Shown here: positions 1 to 7,740 of the stretch, in pieces | How the letters are laid out: each line of letters begins with the position of its first letter | Position numbering within the stretch: the stretch's first letter is position 1 | Source of the DNA: Gordonia sp. ABSL11-1 | GTDB lineage: Bacteria > Actinomycetota > Actinomycetes > Mycobacteriales > Mycobacteriaceae | Direction of reading: 5' to 3' | Assembly (NCBI RefSeq): GCF_030315685.1 | Contig: NZ_JASXSI010000012.1 | Coordinates: forward strand, 112,208 to 176,207 | DNA: 64,000 nt | Translations under genes and position numbers: made by a program | Notes under the pieces: generated by a model | What the model was told of the DNA's origin: nothing | Databases searched by the model: none | The model's input: only the letters and a program-made list of their open reading frames with translations

Positions 1-1972
1 TCAGACAGAGGTTCGCGAGTTCCAGGCCGAGACCCGGCAATTGCTGGATCTCATGGTGCACTCGGTGTACTCGAACAAGGACAGTTTCCTACGGGAGCTG
101 ATCTCCAACGCATCGGACGCCCTGGACAAGATCCGGCTGGAGTCGCTGCAGGACAAGGACCTGACGGTCGACACCACCGATCTCCACATCGAGCTCGTCG
201 CGGACGCCGATGCGCGGACCCTGACCGTGCGCGACAACGGCATCGGCATGTCGCGCGACGACGTCATCGGATTGATCGGCACGCTGGCCCGCTCGGGCAC
301 CGCCGAGCTGCGCCGCACACTCGCCGAGGTCAAGGACTCGGCGGCGTCCGAGGAATTGATCGGGCAGTTCGGCATCGGGTTCTACTCGACGTTCATGGTC
401 GCCGACAAGGTCACCCTGGTGACGCGCCGTGCCGGCGAGCCGACCGGCACGCGTTGGGAGTCGACCGGCGACGGCACGTATACGATCGACGACGTCGACG
501 ACGCGCCGCAGGGGACGTCGGTGACCTTGGCCCTCAAGCCCGTCGACACCGACGACCACCTGTACGACTACACCGATCCGACGAAGCTGCGGCAGCTGGT
601 CAAGCGGTACTCCGACTTCATCGCGTGGCCGATCCGGATGGACGTCGAGAAGCCGGTGGCGTCCTCGGGCGAGGATTCCGACGACACCGCCGACGGCGAC
701 GAGCCTCGGACCGAGATCGTCAGCGAGGTCATCAACTCGCGGAAGGCGTTGTGGGCCAAGTCCTCCGACGAGGTGACCACCGAGGAGTACCACGAGTTCT
801 ACCGCCACATCGGGCACGCGTGGGACGAACCGCTCGAGGTCATCACGGTCAAGGCCGAGGGCACCTTCGAGTACCAGGCGCTGCTCTTCATCCCCACCCA
901 GGCGCCCTTCGACCTCTTCATGCGTGAGCGCGCATCGGGCGTCCAGCTCTACGTGAAGCGCGTCTTCATCATGGACGACTGCGAAGAACTGATCCCGGAG
1001 TACCTGCGCTTCGTCAAGGGGGTCGTCGACGCCGCCGACCTGTCGCTGAACGTCTCGCGCGAGATCCTGCAGCAGGACCGGCAGATCCGCGCCATCCGGC
1101 GTCGCCTCACCAAGCGGATCATCTCCACCGTCTCGGAGATGCGTGGTGCGCGCCCCGACGACTACGCGACGTTCTGGGAGAACTTCGGCCGCGTGTGGAA
1201 GGAGGGGCTGGTCAACGACCTCGACAACCGCGACGCGCTGTTGAAGGCGTCGTCGTTCGCGTCGACCGAATCCGAGGACGGCCTGACCACCCTCGCCGAC
1301 TACATCGGACGTATGCGCAGCGGGCAGGACACGATCTACTACATGACCGGTGAGTCCCGGCAGCAGATCGAGAACTCCCCGCATATCGAGGCGTTCCGCG
1401 CCAAGAACATCGAGGTCCTGTTGCTCACCGATCCCGTCGACGAGATGTGGGTCGGCAGCGGGGTCGAGTTCGACGGCCGGTCGTTCACCTCGATCGCCAA
1501 GGGGGCAGTCGACCTCGACGACCTCGAATCGGATGATTCCGGCGACGGCGACAGGGCCAAGGCGGACAAGGAGAAGCGTTCCGACGAGTTCTCCGGGCTG
1601 CTCGGCTGGCTGGCCGAGACCCTGACCGACGACGTCAACGAGGCGCGGCTGTCGTCGCGTCTGACGGAATCGGCAGCCTGCCTCGTCGGGGACACCTTCT
1701 CGATGTCGCCGCAGCTGGAGAAGCTTTACCGCGCGTCGGGTCAGGAGCTCCCGAAGACCAAACGGGCCCTGGAGCTCAACGCCGATCATCCGCTTGTCGC
1801 CGGCCTCAACGCTGCCTACGGCGCCTCCGACGACCACGCGGCCCTCGTCCCGACGGCCAAGCTCCTGTATGGCATGGCCGTGATCGCCGAGGGTGGCGAG
1901 CTCGGTGACCCGGCTGAGTTCGCGCGACTTCTCGCCGGCACCCTGACCGAGTCGTTGTCGGCGCAGGACTGA
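1..1972 (+). CDS. htpG: Molecular chaperone HtpG (Hsp90), 5' end cut by the window
   Basis: Bacterial Hsp90, an ATP-driven cytosolic chaperone dimer. The frame is open from base 2, where it already reads QTEVREFQAETRQLLDLM, so only the first one or few codons lie outside the window; about 656 residues are visible, the normal family length. The N-terminal GHKL ATPase shows the expected motifs NASDALDK, DNGIGM and GQFGIGFYST, followed by the middle domain (FIPTQAPFDLF, VKRVFIMDDCEELIPEYL, LNVSREILQQ) and the C-terminal dimerisation domain ending in TESLSAQD. An acidic insert near residues 210-230 (SGEDSDDTADGDE) is where charged linkers normally lie. The next gene converges on it. Family identity is certain; the start lies just upstream. 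Confidence 0.97.
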   Translation, partial: QTEVREFQAETRQLLDLMVHSVYSNKDSFLRELISNASDALDKIRLESLQDKDLTVDTTDLHIELVADADARTLTVRDNGIGMSRDDVIGLIGTLARSGTAELRRTLAEVKDSAASEELIGQFGIGFYSTFMVADKVTLVTRRAGEPTGTRWESTGDGTYTIDDVDDAPQGTSVTLALKPVDTDDHLYDYTDPTKLRQLVKRYSDFIAWPIRMDVEKPVASSGEDSDDTADGDEPRTEIVSEVINSRKALWAKSSDEVTTEEYHEFYRHIGHAWDEPLEVITVKAEGTFEYQALLFIPTQAPFDLFMRERASGVQLYVKRVFIMDDCEELIPEYLRFVKGVVDAADLSLNVSREILQQDRQIRAIRRRLTKRIISTVSEMRGARPDDYATFWENFGRVWKEGLVNDLDNRDALLKASSFASTESEDGLTTLADYIGRMRSGQDTIYYMTGESRQQIENSPHIEAFRAKNIEVLLLTDPVDEMWVGSGVEFDGRSFTSIAKGAVDLDDLESDDSGDGDRAKADKEKRSDEFSGLLGWLAETLTDDVNEARLSSRLTESAACLVGDTFSMSPQLEKLYRASGQELPKTKRALELNADHPLVAGLNAAYGASDDHAALVPTAKLLYGMAVIAEGGELGDPAEFARLLAGTLTESLSAQD

Positions 1973-1996
1973 GTTCTCACCTGACGTCGGTGCCGG

Positions 1997-2927
1997 TCAG
2001 GCGCGATGGACCTCGGCCGCCAGCGGATGGTCCCGGGGAACGTCGAGTAGCAGGCCCACGCCGTCGAGTGACCCGCCGAACGGCTCACCGACGGTGACCC
2101 CGGGATGCGTGTGGGTGACCAGTTCGACGAAGCGGTCGCGGATCTGATCGTTGTGCGTGAGCACGTTGCCCATCCAGCTGACGCGTGCGCCGGAACCGGC
2201 ATCGTGGCCGCTGCGGACCAGCGCGGCGTGTACGGAGTCCGCCAGTTCGGCGGCGGCCGCGGCGTTGATGGCCGAGGCGACGGCGTCGCCCGCCCGGGCG
2301 AGATCGGCGACGGCGCGGGCGAACCCGGCTGTCCGGGAGACCCGATCGGGGTCTGTCTGCAACACCATGTAGAGTTCGGGGAGAGCGCCGAACTCGTCGA
2401 CGGCGGACTCCTCGAGTCCGGTGGCCGGGCCGCGTCCGTCGTAGGCGCAAAGCGGCGTCGAGACCCGCGCGGCCGATCCAGTAGGCGCTGCCCGCGTCGC
2501 CGACGAGATGTCCCCAGCCGTCCACCCGGGCGGTCCCCGAGCGTCCGACCCCGAGGGTCACCACGCCGGTACCGACGGCGACGACGGCACCGAACTCGAA
2601 ACGGTTGGCTGCCAGGTAAGCCGAGATCGAGTCATGGGCCAACGCCACCGACCGGATGCCGAGTGCGCCGACCGCGTCCCGCAGATCGGCGGGCCGGGTG
2701 GCCTCCGGGGTGAGACCGGAGACGCCTGCGGCCAGCTCGCGGGCCGACAGGCCCGCTCCGGTGATGAGTTCGCTTGCCGCCGTGGCGATCTGCGGGACCA
2801 CCGGCCGGTCGGTGTGGATGGGGGCGCTCTCGTGGTCACCCTGGGTGCCGGCGTCGGTCCCGCCGACGATCCGCAGACGGGTACCCGTCTGCCCTCCGTC
2901 GACCAGGACGCGACCGCCGATACCCAT
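1997..2927 (-). pseudogene. BadF/BadG-type N-acetylglucosamine kinase-like ATPase, single frameshift
   Basis: Sugar kinase of the ASKHA fold (BadF/BadG/BcrA/BcrD family; many members phosphorylate N-acetylglucosamine). The N-terminal part (start 2927) reads GGRVLVDGGQTGTRLR, the phosphate-1 loop, then VVAVGTGVVTLGVG and GDAGSAYWIGRAGLDAALR, the usual GS-YWIG block. Right after that the frame is lost. The matching continuation, RAYDGRGPATGLEESAVDEF then MVLQTDPDRVSRTAG and so on to 1997, lies in another frame. Restoring one G/C in the GGCGC stretch at about 2444-2449 makes one continuous protein of about 309 residues. It could be a genuine inactivating deletion or a base-calling error; it is the only lesion seen in this gene. 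Confidence 0.8.
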
Positions 2928-2981
2928 GTGTCCTCCCGTGTCCCCGCCGCCGCGAGTCCAGGCGCCGCCGCTGATTGCGAG

Positions 2982-3419
2982 TCAAGCGGCCGCATCGGCG
3001 ATCGTCAAGGCCACGAGCTCGCTGTCGTTGGCGCGATGGATCGGATGCAGGCGGACCCCGTGTCGTCGTGCGTCACGGGTCAGCATCTGCGCCCAGGTCA
3101 TGTCGTCGGCGGTGACGCCGTCCCGTCCCGGGCGGGTCAGGAGCATGGCGACCGAGAGTTCACGGATCTCACCGAGGGTCCGCCCGAGATTGCTCATGAG
3201 CAGATCGGAGAGTACGTCGTCGGGCAGGGCGGGCAGCTCGACCTGATGCAGGGGAGGCCCGAAGCGGTTGTCGGTGTCGATGACGCTGAACCAGAGCAGG
3301 GACTCGGAGAATCCGAGCGGTCCCATCAGCGCTCGCCAGCGCTGACGGAGTTCGTCGGCGCCGGCGAACGGCTCCAGGGCGGTGTCGATGTGGGGGATGG
3401 CGGTGTCGTGGATGGTCAT
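2982..3419 (-). CDS. Conserved hypothetical protein, 145 aa
   Basis: A soluble 145-residue protein with no motif I recognise. It is rich in leucine and charged residues, lacks a signal peptide or membrane segment, and contains the stretch ADDMTWAQMLTRDARRHG followed by VRLHPIHRANDSELVALTIADAAA. The last segment resembles the kind of sequence seen in RadC-like or JAB-type actinobacterial hypotheticals, but I cannot support a catalytic site. It is 54 bp downstream in position from the broken sugar kinase start and is transcribed the same way, so it may once have preceded that gene in an operon. The coding call rests on frame length, GC-rich third positions and a plausible ATG. Confidence 0.65.
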   Translation of the reverse strand: MTIHDTAIPHIDTALEPFAGADELRQRWRALMGPLGFSESLLWFSVIDTDNRFGPPLHQVELPALPDDVLSDLLMSNLGRTLGEIRELSVAMLLTRPGRDGVTADDMTWAQMLTRDARRHGVRLHPIHRANDSELVALTIADAAA

Positions 3420-3544
3420 GGCTTGATCTTCGACGGTGATCGCGCCGAGGTGACCACGTCGTCCACAGCCTCGCGGACCTGTGGATAGAGTCGAGCCGCC
3501 GTCCGCGAAACGTGCTACGTGCGCCGCGATGTCACACTGGGGGC

Positions 3545-4024
3545 ATGGGTGCCCTCACACCGTTGGCAGTGAAGATCGGATCGATCAGTTGGATGCCGCG
3601 GCTTCTCCCGCAGATCGTGATCGTCGACAACGCGATGCACAAACTGACCGGAGGCCGCTACGGATTGCTCGACATCGGCGGTCTGCCGAACATCGAGCTG
3701 AGCGTGAAGGGGCGCAAGAGCGGCGTCGTCCGGTCGACCCGACTTCTGGCGGTGCCGACCGACGGCGGCGCGTGGCTGATCGCCGGCTCCTACTTCGGCA
3801 GTCGCGACATGCCGCAATGGGTCTTCAACATCCGGGCGGCCGACACCGTCGGCGTCGGGCACCGCGGCACGACGACGACCATGACCTGGCGCGAACTGGA
3901 CGGGGCCGAACGCGAGACCGCATGGGCGACGATGGTCGACGTGTGGCCCAACTTCGACCTGTACGTGCGGCGCACCCCGCGGCGGATACCGGTCTTCCTG
4001 CTGGAACCTGCGTCCCGACCCTGA
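3545..4024 (+). CDS. F420H2-dependent reductase, Ddn/nitroreductase family
   Basis: Member of the deazaflavin-dependent nitroreductase (Ddn) family, small split-barrel enzymes that use the cofactor F420H2 to reduce quinones or nitro compounds. The core shows the family pattern: NIELSVKGRKSGVVRSTRL, where the GRKSG stretch contacts the F420 phosphate, then WLIAGSYFGSRDMPQWVFNI and a C-terminal ATMVDVWPNFDLYVRRTPRRIPVFLLEP. Length is 159 residues from the ATG at 3545, typical of the family; an upstream in-frame start at 3512 would add an unconserved MLRAPRCHTGG leader. The gene stands alone and converges on the crotonase gene. The substrate cannot be told from sequence. Confidence 0.87.
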   Translation: MGALTPLAVKIGSISWMPRLLPQIVIVDNAMHKLTGGRYGLLDIGGLPNIELSVKGRKSGVVRSTRLLAVPTDGGAWLIAGSYFGSRDMPQWVFNIRAADTVGVGHRGTTTTMTWRELDGAERETAWATMVDVWPNFDLYVRRTPRRIPVFLLEPASRP

Positions 4025-4030
4025 ACGTGC

Positions 4031-4858
4031 TCAGGCGCCCCGGAACTCGGGAGGCCGCTTCTGGAAGACCGCGGTGACCGCTTCGGTGAGGTCGTCGCTG
4101 GGCAGGAACGCCGAGTTCCAGGCCGCCACGTAACGCAGGCTGTCCTCGACCGCAGCGCGCCGGCTGTGATCGAGGACCGCCTTGACGCCGTGCACGACGA
4201 GTGGCGGGTTCGCAGCGATCTCTGCGGCCGTGGCACGCGCCGCTGCCAGCACCGCCTCCCGATCGTCGAAGACATCGTTGACCAGACCGATGTGGGCTGC
4301 CCGCTCGGCGTCGACGTCCTTGCCGGTCAGGGCGAGCTCACGCAGATGACCGTCACCGATGATCGCGGGCAGGCGGGCGAAGCTGCCCACGTCGGCGACC
4401 ATGGCGACCCGCACCTCGCGGACGCTGAACTTGGCGTCGCTGCTCGCATAGCGGATGTCGGCGGCGCTGATCAGGTCCACGCCACCGCCGATGCACCAGC
4501 CGGATACGGCGGCGATGACGGGCTTGCGGCAGTCGGCAACCGCCGAGATCGCGGCCTGGAGACGACGGATGCTGTCGTGGAACTCCGTCCGTGCTCGTGC
4601 CTTCGCGCCGTCCGCGAGCACCGGTGCCAGGTCGCCACCCATGGCGGCCAGATCCAGGCCGTAGGAGAAATGCGATCCCGCGCCGGTCAGCACGATGGCG
4701 CGGACGTCGTCGTCGCGATCGAGTTGCGCGCAGATCTCCGGCAGCTCGCGCCAGAAGTCGGGCCCCATGGCGTTGCCCTTGCCCGGGCCGGTGAGGGTCA
4801 CCTCGGCGATGAAATCGGCGATGGAGACCTCGAACGCATTCCACTGTTGATCGCTCAT
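4031..4858 (-). CDS. Enoyl-CoA hydratase/isomerase (crotonase) family protein
   Basis: Crotonase-fold enzyme acting on acyl-CoA thioesters, 275 residues. The oxyanion-hole loops are visible as GSHFSYGLDLAAMGG (about residues 60-75) and SGWCIGGGVDLISAADIRYAS (about 120-140). The segment EVRVAMVADVGSFARLPAIIG resembles the delta3,5-delta2,4-dienoyl-CoA isomerase signature, where an acidic residue sits in the ADVG motif, rather than the two-glutamate hydratase arrangement. Dienoyl-CoA isomerase or another isomerase is therefore more likely than a simple hydratase; this is inference. It lies 30 bp from the CMD-family gene on the same strand and may be co-transcribed with it. Confidence 0.88.
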   Translation of the reverse strand: MSDQQWNAFEVSIADFIAEVTLTGPGKGNAMGPDFWRELPEICAQLDRDDDVRAIVLTGAGSHFSYGLDLAAMGGDLAPVLADGAKARARTEFHDSIRRLQAAISAVADCRKPVIAAVSGWCIGGGVDLISAADIRYASSDAKFSVREVRVAMVADVGSFARLPAIIGDGHLRELALTGKDVDAERAAHIGLVNDVFDDREAVLAAARATAAEIAANPPLVVHGVKAVLDHSRRAAVEDSLRYVAAWNSAFLPSDDLTEAVTAVFQKRPPEFRGA

Positions 4859-4888
4859 GACGGTGAGGTTACCGGTCAGTAGACGAGG

Positions 4889-5362
4889 TCAGACCGTGAG
4901 GCGGCACGCTTGGCCGACATCGAGGACTCGCAGCGCACGTCCCTGACCGAGCCACAGAGCACAGGAGAGCGCCAGATCGACGATCAGCTCGTCGGAGAGT
5001 GCGGGGTGACAGCGCTCCCAGAACTCCTCGTCCTCGCGTAGTCCGACGTGGTCGGTCGCGAAACGGTGCGCGAACTCGGCGGCGACCCGTTCGGCCGGAG
5101 TGTAGCCCGCCCAGGTCGCCCAGTCGTCCACGTGGAGGTAGAACTCCTCGTCGAGACCGCTCGCTTCCGCGCGGGTGTTGCGGCACACCGCGCACTCGTT
5201 GTGACCGGCGATCACCATGCGTGCGAGCTCCCGGGTACGCGCGTCGAGCCGGCCCCGGTTGTACACCGCGTCGGCGTAGGAGCCGAGGGCTCCGCCGAGC
5301 GTGGGGGACAGGCCGAGCCAGCCCACGATGTCGTCATCCGCGAAACCACCGATACGGGCCAT
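4889..5362 (-). CDS. Carboxymuconolactone decarboxylase (CMD)/AhpD-like protein
   Basis: All-helical CMD/AhpD-fold protein, 157 residues. The redox-type Cys pair is present in the central helix (GHNECAVCRNTRAEASG), preceded by the family-typical RELARMVIA. Such proteins act as alkylhydroperoxidase partners or as hydro-lyases; the exact reaction is unknown here. The C-terminal half (SDELIVDLALSCALWLGQGRALRVLDVGQ) resembles actinobacterial CMD proteins of steroid or lipid loci. It starts 17 bp from a KstR-like palindrome at 5379-5398 and is divergent from the thioesterase gene, so both may be controlled from that site. Confidence 0.85.
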   Translation of the reverse strand: MARIGGFADDDIVGWLGLSPTLGGALGSYADAVYNRGRLDARTRELARMVIAGHNECAVCRNTRAEASGLDEEFYLHVDDWATWAGYTPAERVAAEFAHRFATDHVGLREDEEFWERCHPALSDELIVDLALSCALWLGQGRALRVLDVGQACRLTV

Positions 5363-5378
5363 ACGTCACCGTAGCAAG

Positions 5379-5398
5379 AACGAGAACGTGTTCTCGTT
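5379..5398. promoter_or_regulatory. KstR-like inverted repeat between divergent genes
   Basis: AACGAGAACGTGTTCTCGTT: two perfect 9-bp arms around a GT centre. The core AGAACGTGTTCT matches the published KstR consensus TnnAACnnGTTnnA except at the outermost T/A. It sits just upstream of the CMD gene (minus) and 112 bp upstream of the thioesterase start (plus). A nearly identical core occurs at 22488-22501. KstR, a TetR-family repressor of cholesterol catabolism, is the natural candidate; another TetR protein could also bind. Confidence 0.6.
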
Positions 5399-5509
5399 TG
5401 TTTGCCGGCCGGTACAGATGGGACGGCGACAGGGGACACCGGGCGGGTGCGATACGTTTGCTCGGGTAGAGCCGTCCGCCCGCCGGTGAGCCGACGATAC
5501 GAGGTGCGC

Positions 5510-6169
5510 ATGAGTGGATACTTCACCGACGACGACATCCCTGCAGAGGAGTTGACGCGTCGGATCGACTGCGCGCGCGAACTGGCCGACAGCGTCCGCG
5601 ATCTGGTGGCGGCGACGGTGGTCACCGACGTGTCCGATGACGAACAGATCGAGGCGCAGCGCCACATCGACGCCGCTGCGGCCCTGCTGGGTCGTCGGCG
5701 GATCGACACCTCTTTCGGCATCAGGTTCAACTCGGATGGACGACAACGTAACTGGGGAAACGCGGTCGAGGGGATCCGGAACCCGATCGCGCCGCCGGTC
5801 GACTTCCGGGCCGAGTCGGACCATGTGTGGGCCGAGTTCACGCTGGGTCCGCAGTACGAGGGGCCGCCGGGACTGGTCCATGGCGGCGTCATCGCGATGA
5901 TCCTCGATCAGGTGCTGGGCAACGCCGCGGTCCACGCCGGGGCGCCCGGGATGACGGGGACGCTCTCCATCCGGTATCGGCAGGGGACCAAGCTCGGCCC
6001 GATCCGCGTCGAGGGGCGACTCGATCGCACCGAGGGGCACAAGTCGTTCGCGTCGGGGACCATCGCGACACCCGACGGCGTCTGTGCGGAGGCCGAGGGC
6101 ATCTTCATCCTGCCGCGGTGGGCTCGCGGGCTCGACACCGATCGCCGGTTCGGCATCGGCGACGCCTGA
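5510..6169 (+). CDS. PaaI-type hotdog-fold acyl-CoA thioesterase
   Basis: Hotdog-fold thioesterase, 219 residues. The C-terminal domain carries the PaaI/4HBT signature: GPPGLVHGGVIAMILDQVLG with the HGG oxyanion motif, then GTLSIRYRQGTKLGPIRVEG and AEAEGIFILPR. The N-terminal 90 residues are an extra segment common in actinobacterial PaaI proteins. The ATG at 5510 is preceded by GAGGTG and is preferred over the longer frame from 5402, which would run through the intergenic region. The presumed role is hydrolysis of an aromatic, acyl or steroid CoA ester. A KstR-like site lies upstream. Confidence 0.87.
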   Translation: MSGYFTDDDIPAEELTRRIDCARELADSVRDLVAATVVTDVSDDEQIEAQRHIDAAAALLGRRRIDTSFGIRFNSDGRQRNWGNAVEGIRNPIAPPVDFRAESDHVWAEFTLGPQYEGPPGLVHGGVIAMILDQVLGNAAVHAGAPGMTGTLSIRYRQGTKLGPIRVEGRLDRTEGHKSFASGTIATPDGVCAEAEGIFILPRWARGLDTDRRFGIGDA

Positions 6170-6193
6170 GGTCCGCCTGGTGGCCGAGGCTGA

Positions 6194-6634
6194 TCACGTG
6201 TCGACCACGATCTCCTGCAGTGGAATCCCAGGTCTCGGCGAGTCGATGTAGAACGGGCCGCCGGGGCGTAGTGCCGCACGTACCCGGTGGAGGGCCGCGT
6301 CCAGCAGGTCGGGATGTCGACCGTCGAACGCTCCGACGCGGATCGCGACGGCCAGGTCGAACGGCGGCGTGTCGTCGGGTAGCACGAGATCCTCGACCGG
6401 AGTGCACACGAACCGGAGCAGACCCGCTCGGATGAGTCCACCGGAGCTCGCGATCGCTGTGCCTACCGCTCGTTCGGATCTGTCGACGCCGAGTACGTGA
6501 CCGTCCGGTCCGACGAGCTGCGCCACCGCGCGGGCGGCCGCGCCTGACCCACAACCGATCTCGAGAACGCGGAGACCGGGCCGCAGCGGCAGGGCGCCGA
6601 CGGCCGCCGCCAGGCGCGGCGACAGCCGACTCAC
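6194..6634 (-). CDS. Class I SAM-dependent methyltransferase, small
   Basis: Short Rossmann-fold methyltransferase of 146 residues. Motif I is clear (RVLEIGCGSGAAARAVAQ, about residues 21-38), followed by the acidic ribose-binding loop HVLGVDRSE and the motif IV-like PFDLAVAIRVGAFDGRHP. The chosen GTG start (6634) lies 14 bp downstream of the AraC-DinB stop, preceded by GAGGCG, so the two genes are probably co-transcribed. It is shorter than usual at the C-terminus (no substrate lid). The substrate is unknown. Confidence 0.82.
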   Translation of the reverse strand: MSRLSPRLAAAVGALPLRPGLRVLEIGCGSGAAARAVAQLVGPDGHVLGVDRSERAVGTAIASSGGLIRAGLLRFVCTPVEDLVLPDDTPPFDLAVAIRVGAFDGRHPDLLDAALHRVRAALRPGGPFYIDSPRPGIPLQEIVVDT

Positions 6635-6647
6635 CGCCTCGACCGCA

Positions 6648-7592
6648 TCAGAATCCCCCGGACCGGCGGCGGTGCCACATGATCGGGTCGGGGTCGCCGG
6701 CGTCGGTGATCATCCCTGTCTGGGCCAGCATCCAGCGGGCGATCTGCCTGCGATGAGCCGAGAAGGTCAGTACGTGTGCCCAGATCTGCGACAGCACAAA
6801 CGATTCGGGTGGATCACAGATCGCGTCGACGATGCGGTCGGACCACGCTCCGCGACGGTCGATGTCGCGGGTGAGGGCCAACCATCGGGGAGCGGTGTCG
6901 GCGTGCCGCTCGATCAGACCCGCGATGTCCCCGGTGACGGTGAGATCGGGATCGTCGTCGCCGGCGATACTCGCCAACCACGGCACCTTGTCGAGTACCA
7001 GATGCGTGTACACCTGCGCCAGTGTCTCCTCGGCGCCGTTCCACGCGAGCGGGCTGTGCCCGCGCATGCGTACCGCGTGGAGTTCCTCGGCGCCGATCCC
7101 CTTGGCGGCCTCCAGCAAGGCGGACACGTCCTCGAGGTCGTGGCGCACCATGAGCGACACGATGTCGCCGGTGGACTCCTCCGAACTCTCGGTAGCGCCG
7201 CCGGAGTCGACGTAGAGGACTGTCGGAGAGTGGAAGTGGATTCCGTTCGGGGCCGGTAACCAATGTCCGCGATCCGACCGCGCCCCCAGCCGACTCGGCG
7301 GGTGTCCGAACGCCCGTGTGAACGCACGGGCGAATCCCTCCACCGATTCGTAGCCGGATCCGAACGCGGTGTCGGTCACCGACTCTCCGCGTTGGAGCAT
7401 CCAGGCCGCCCGCTCGAGGAGCACACGCCGCCGAAGTGCGACCGGTGCCTCCCCGAGATGCCGGGAGAACTGCCGGCTGAAGTGGAACGGCGATGCGTGC
7501 GCACCCGACGCCATGTCGTCGAGGGTGCGGTGGTCGTCGTCGAGTACCGCGTCGAGGAGTTCGCGGATCCGGTCGCGTCCGGCTTCGGTCAT
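6648..7592 (-). CDS. AraC-family regulator fused to a DinB-like domain
   Basis: 314-residue protein with an unusual order of domains. The AraC/XylS helix-turn-helix pair is at the N-terminus (residues about 5-105: ASPFHFSRQFSRHLGEAPV, then SVTDTAFGSGYESVEGFARAFTRAFGHPPS). The C-terminal half looks like a four-helix DinB/DUF664-type domain (IWAHVLTFSAHRRQIARWML, with spaced His residues that can bind a metal). Such fusions occur in actinobacteria, where the C-terminal part may sense a small thiol or act enzymatically; this is inference. It precedes a small methyltransferase gene on the same strand and is divergent from the damaged amidohydrolase. Confidence 0.85.
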   Translation of the reverse strand: MTEAGRDRIRELLDAVLDDDHRTLDDMASGAHASPFHFSRQFSRHLGEAPVALRRRVLLERAAWMLQRGESVTDTAFGSGYESVEGFARAFTRAFGHPPSRLGARSDRGHWLPAPNGIHFHSPTVLYVDSGGATESSEESTGDIVSLMVRHDLEDVSALLEAAKGIGAEELHAVRMRGHSPLAWNGAEETLAQVYTHLVLDKVPWLASIAGDDDPDLTVTGDIAGLIERHADTAPRWLALTRDIDRRGAWSDRIVDAICDPPESFVLSQIWAHVLTFSAHRRQIARWMLAQTGMITDAGDPDPIMWHRRRSGGF

Positions 7593-7740
7593 GCTCCGAG
7601 TATCCGCCGACCGGCGGGCCGTGCGCCTGACCGTTCTTGCTCTGTCGACCCGGCGGCGGGGGAGGCTCGTCCGTGGATCAGGTGTACAGATCTGAAGAAA
7701 TGTCTACTCGATCGTTGACGCCCGAGTCTCCAAGGATTCC

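Noticed and set aside
89..1837. 582-codon ORF on the minus strand through htpG
   Set aside because: A high-GC shadow of a certain plus-strand gene; composition (Arg, Val, Asp repeats) is typical of an antisense frame.
1980..2001. CCTGAC/GTCAGG hairpin between htpG and the kinase gene as a bidirectional terminator
   Set aside because: Only a 6-bp stem with a 10-nt loop, and it overlaps the kinase stop. Too weak to report.
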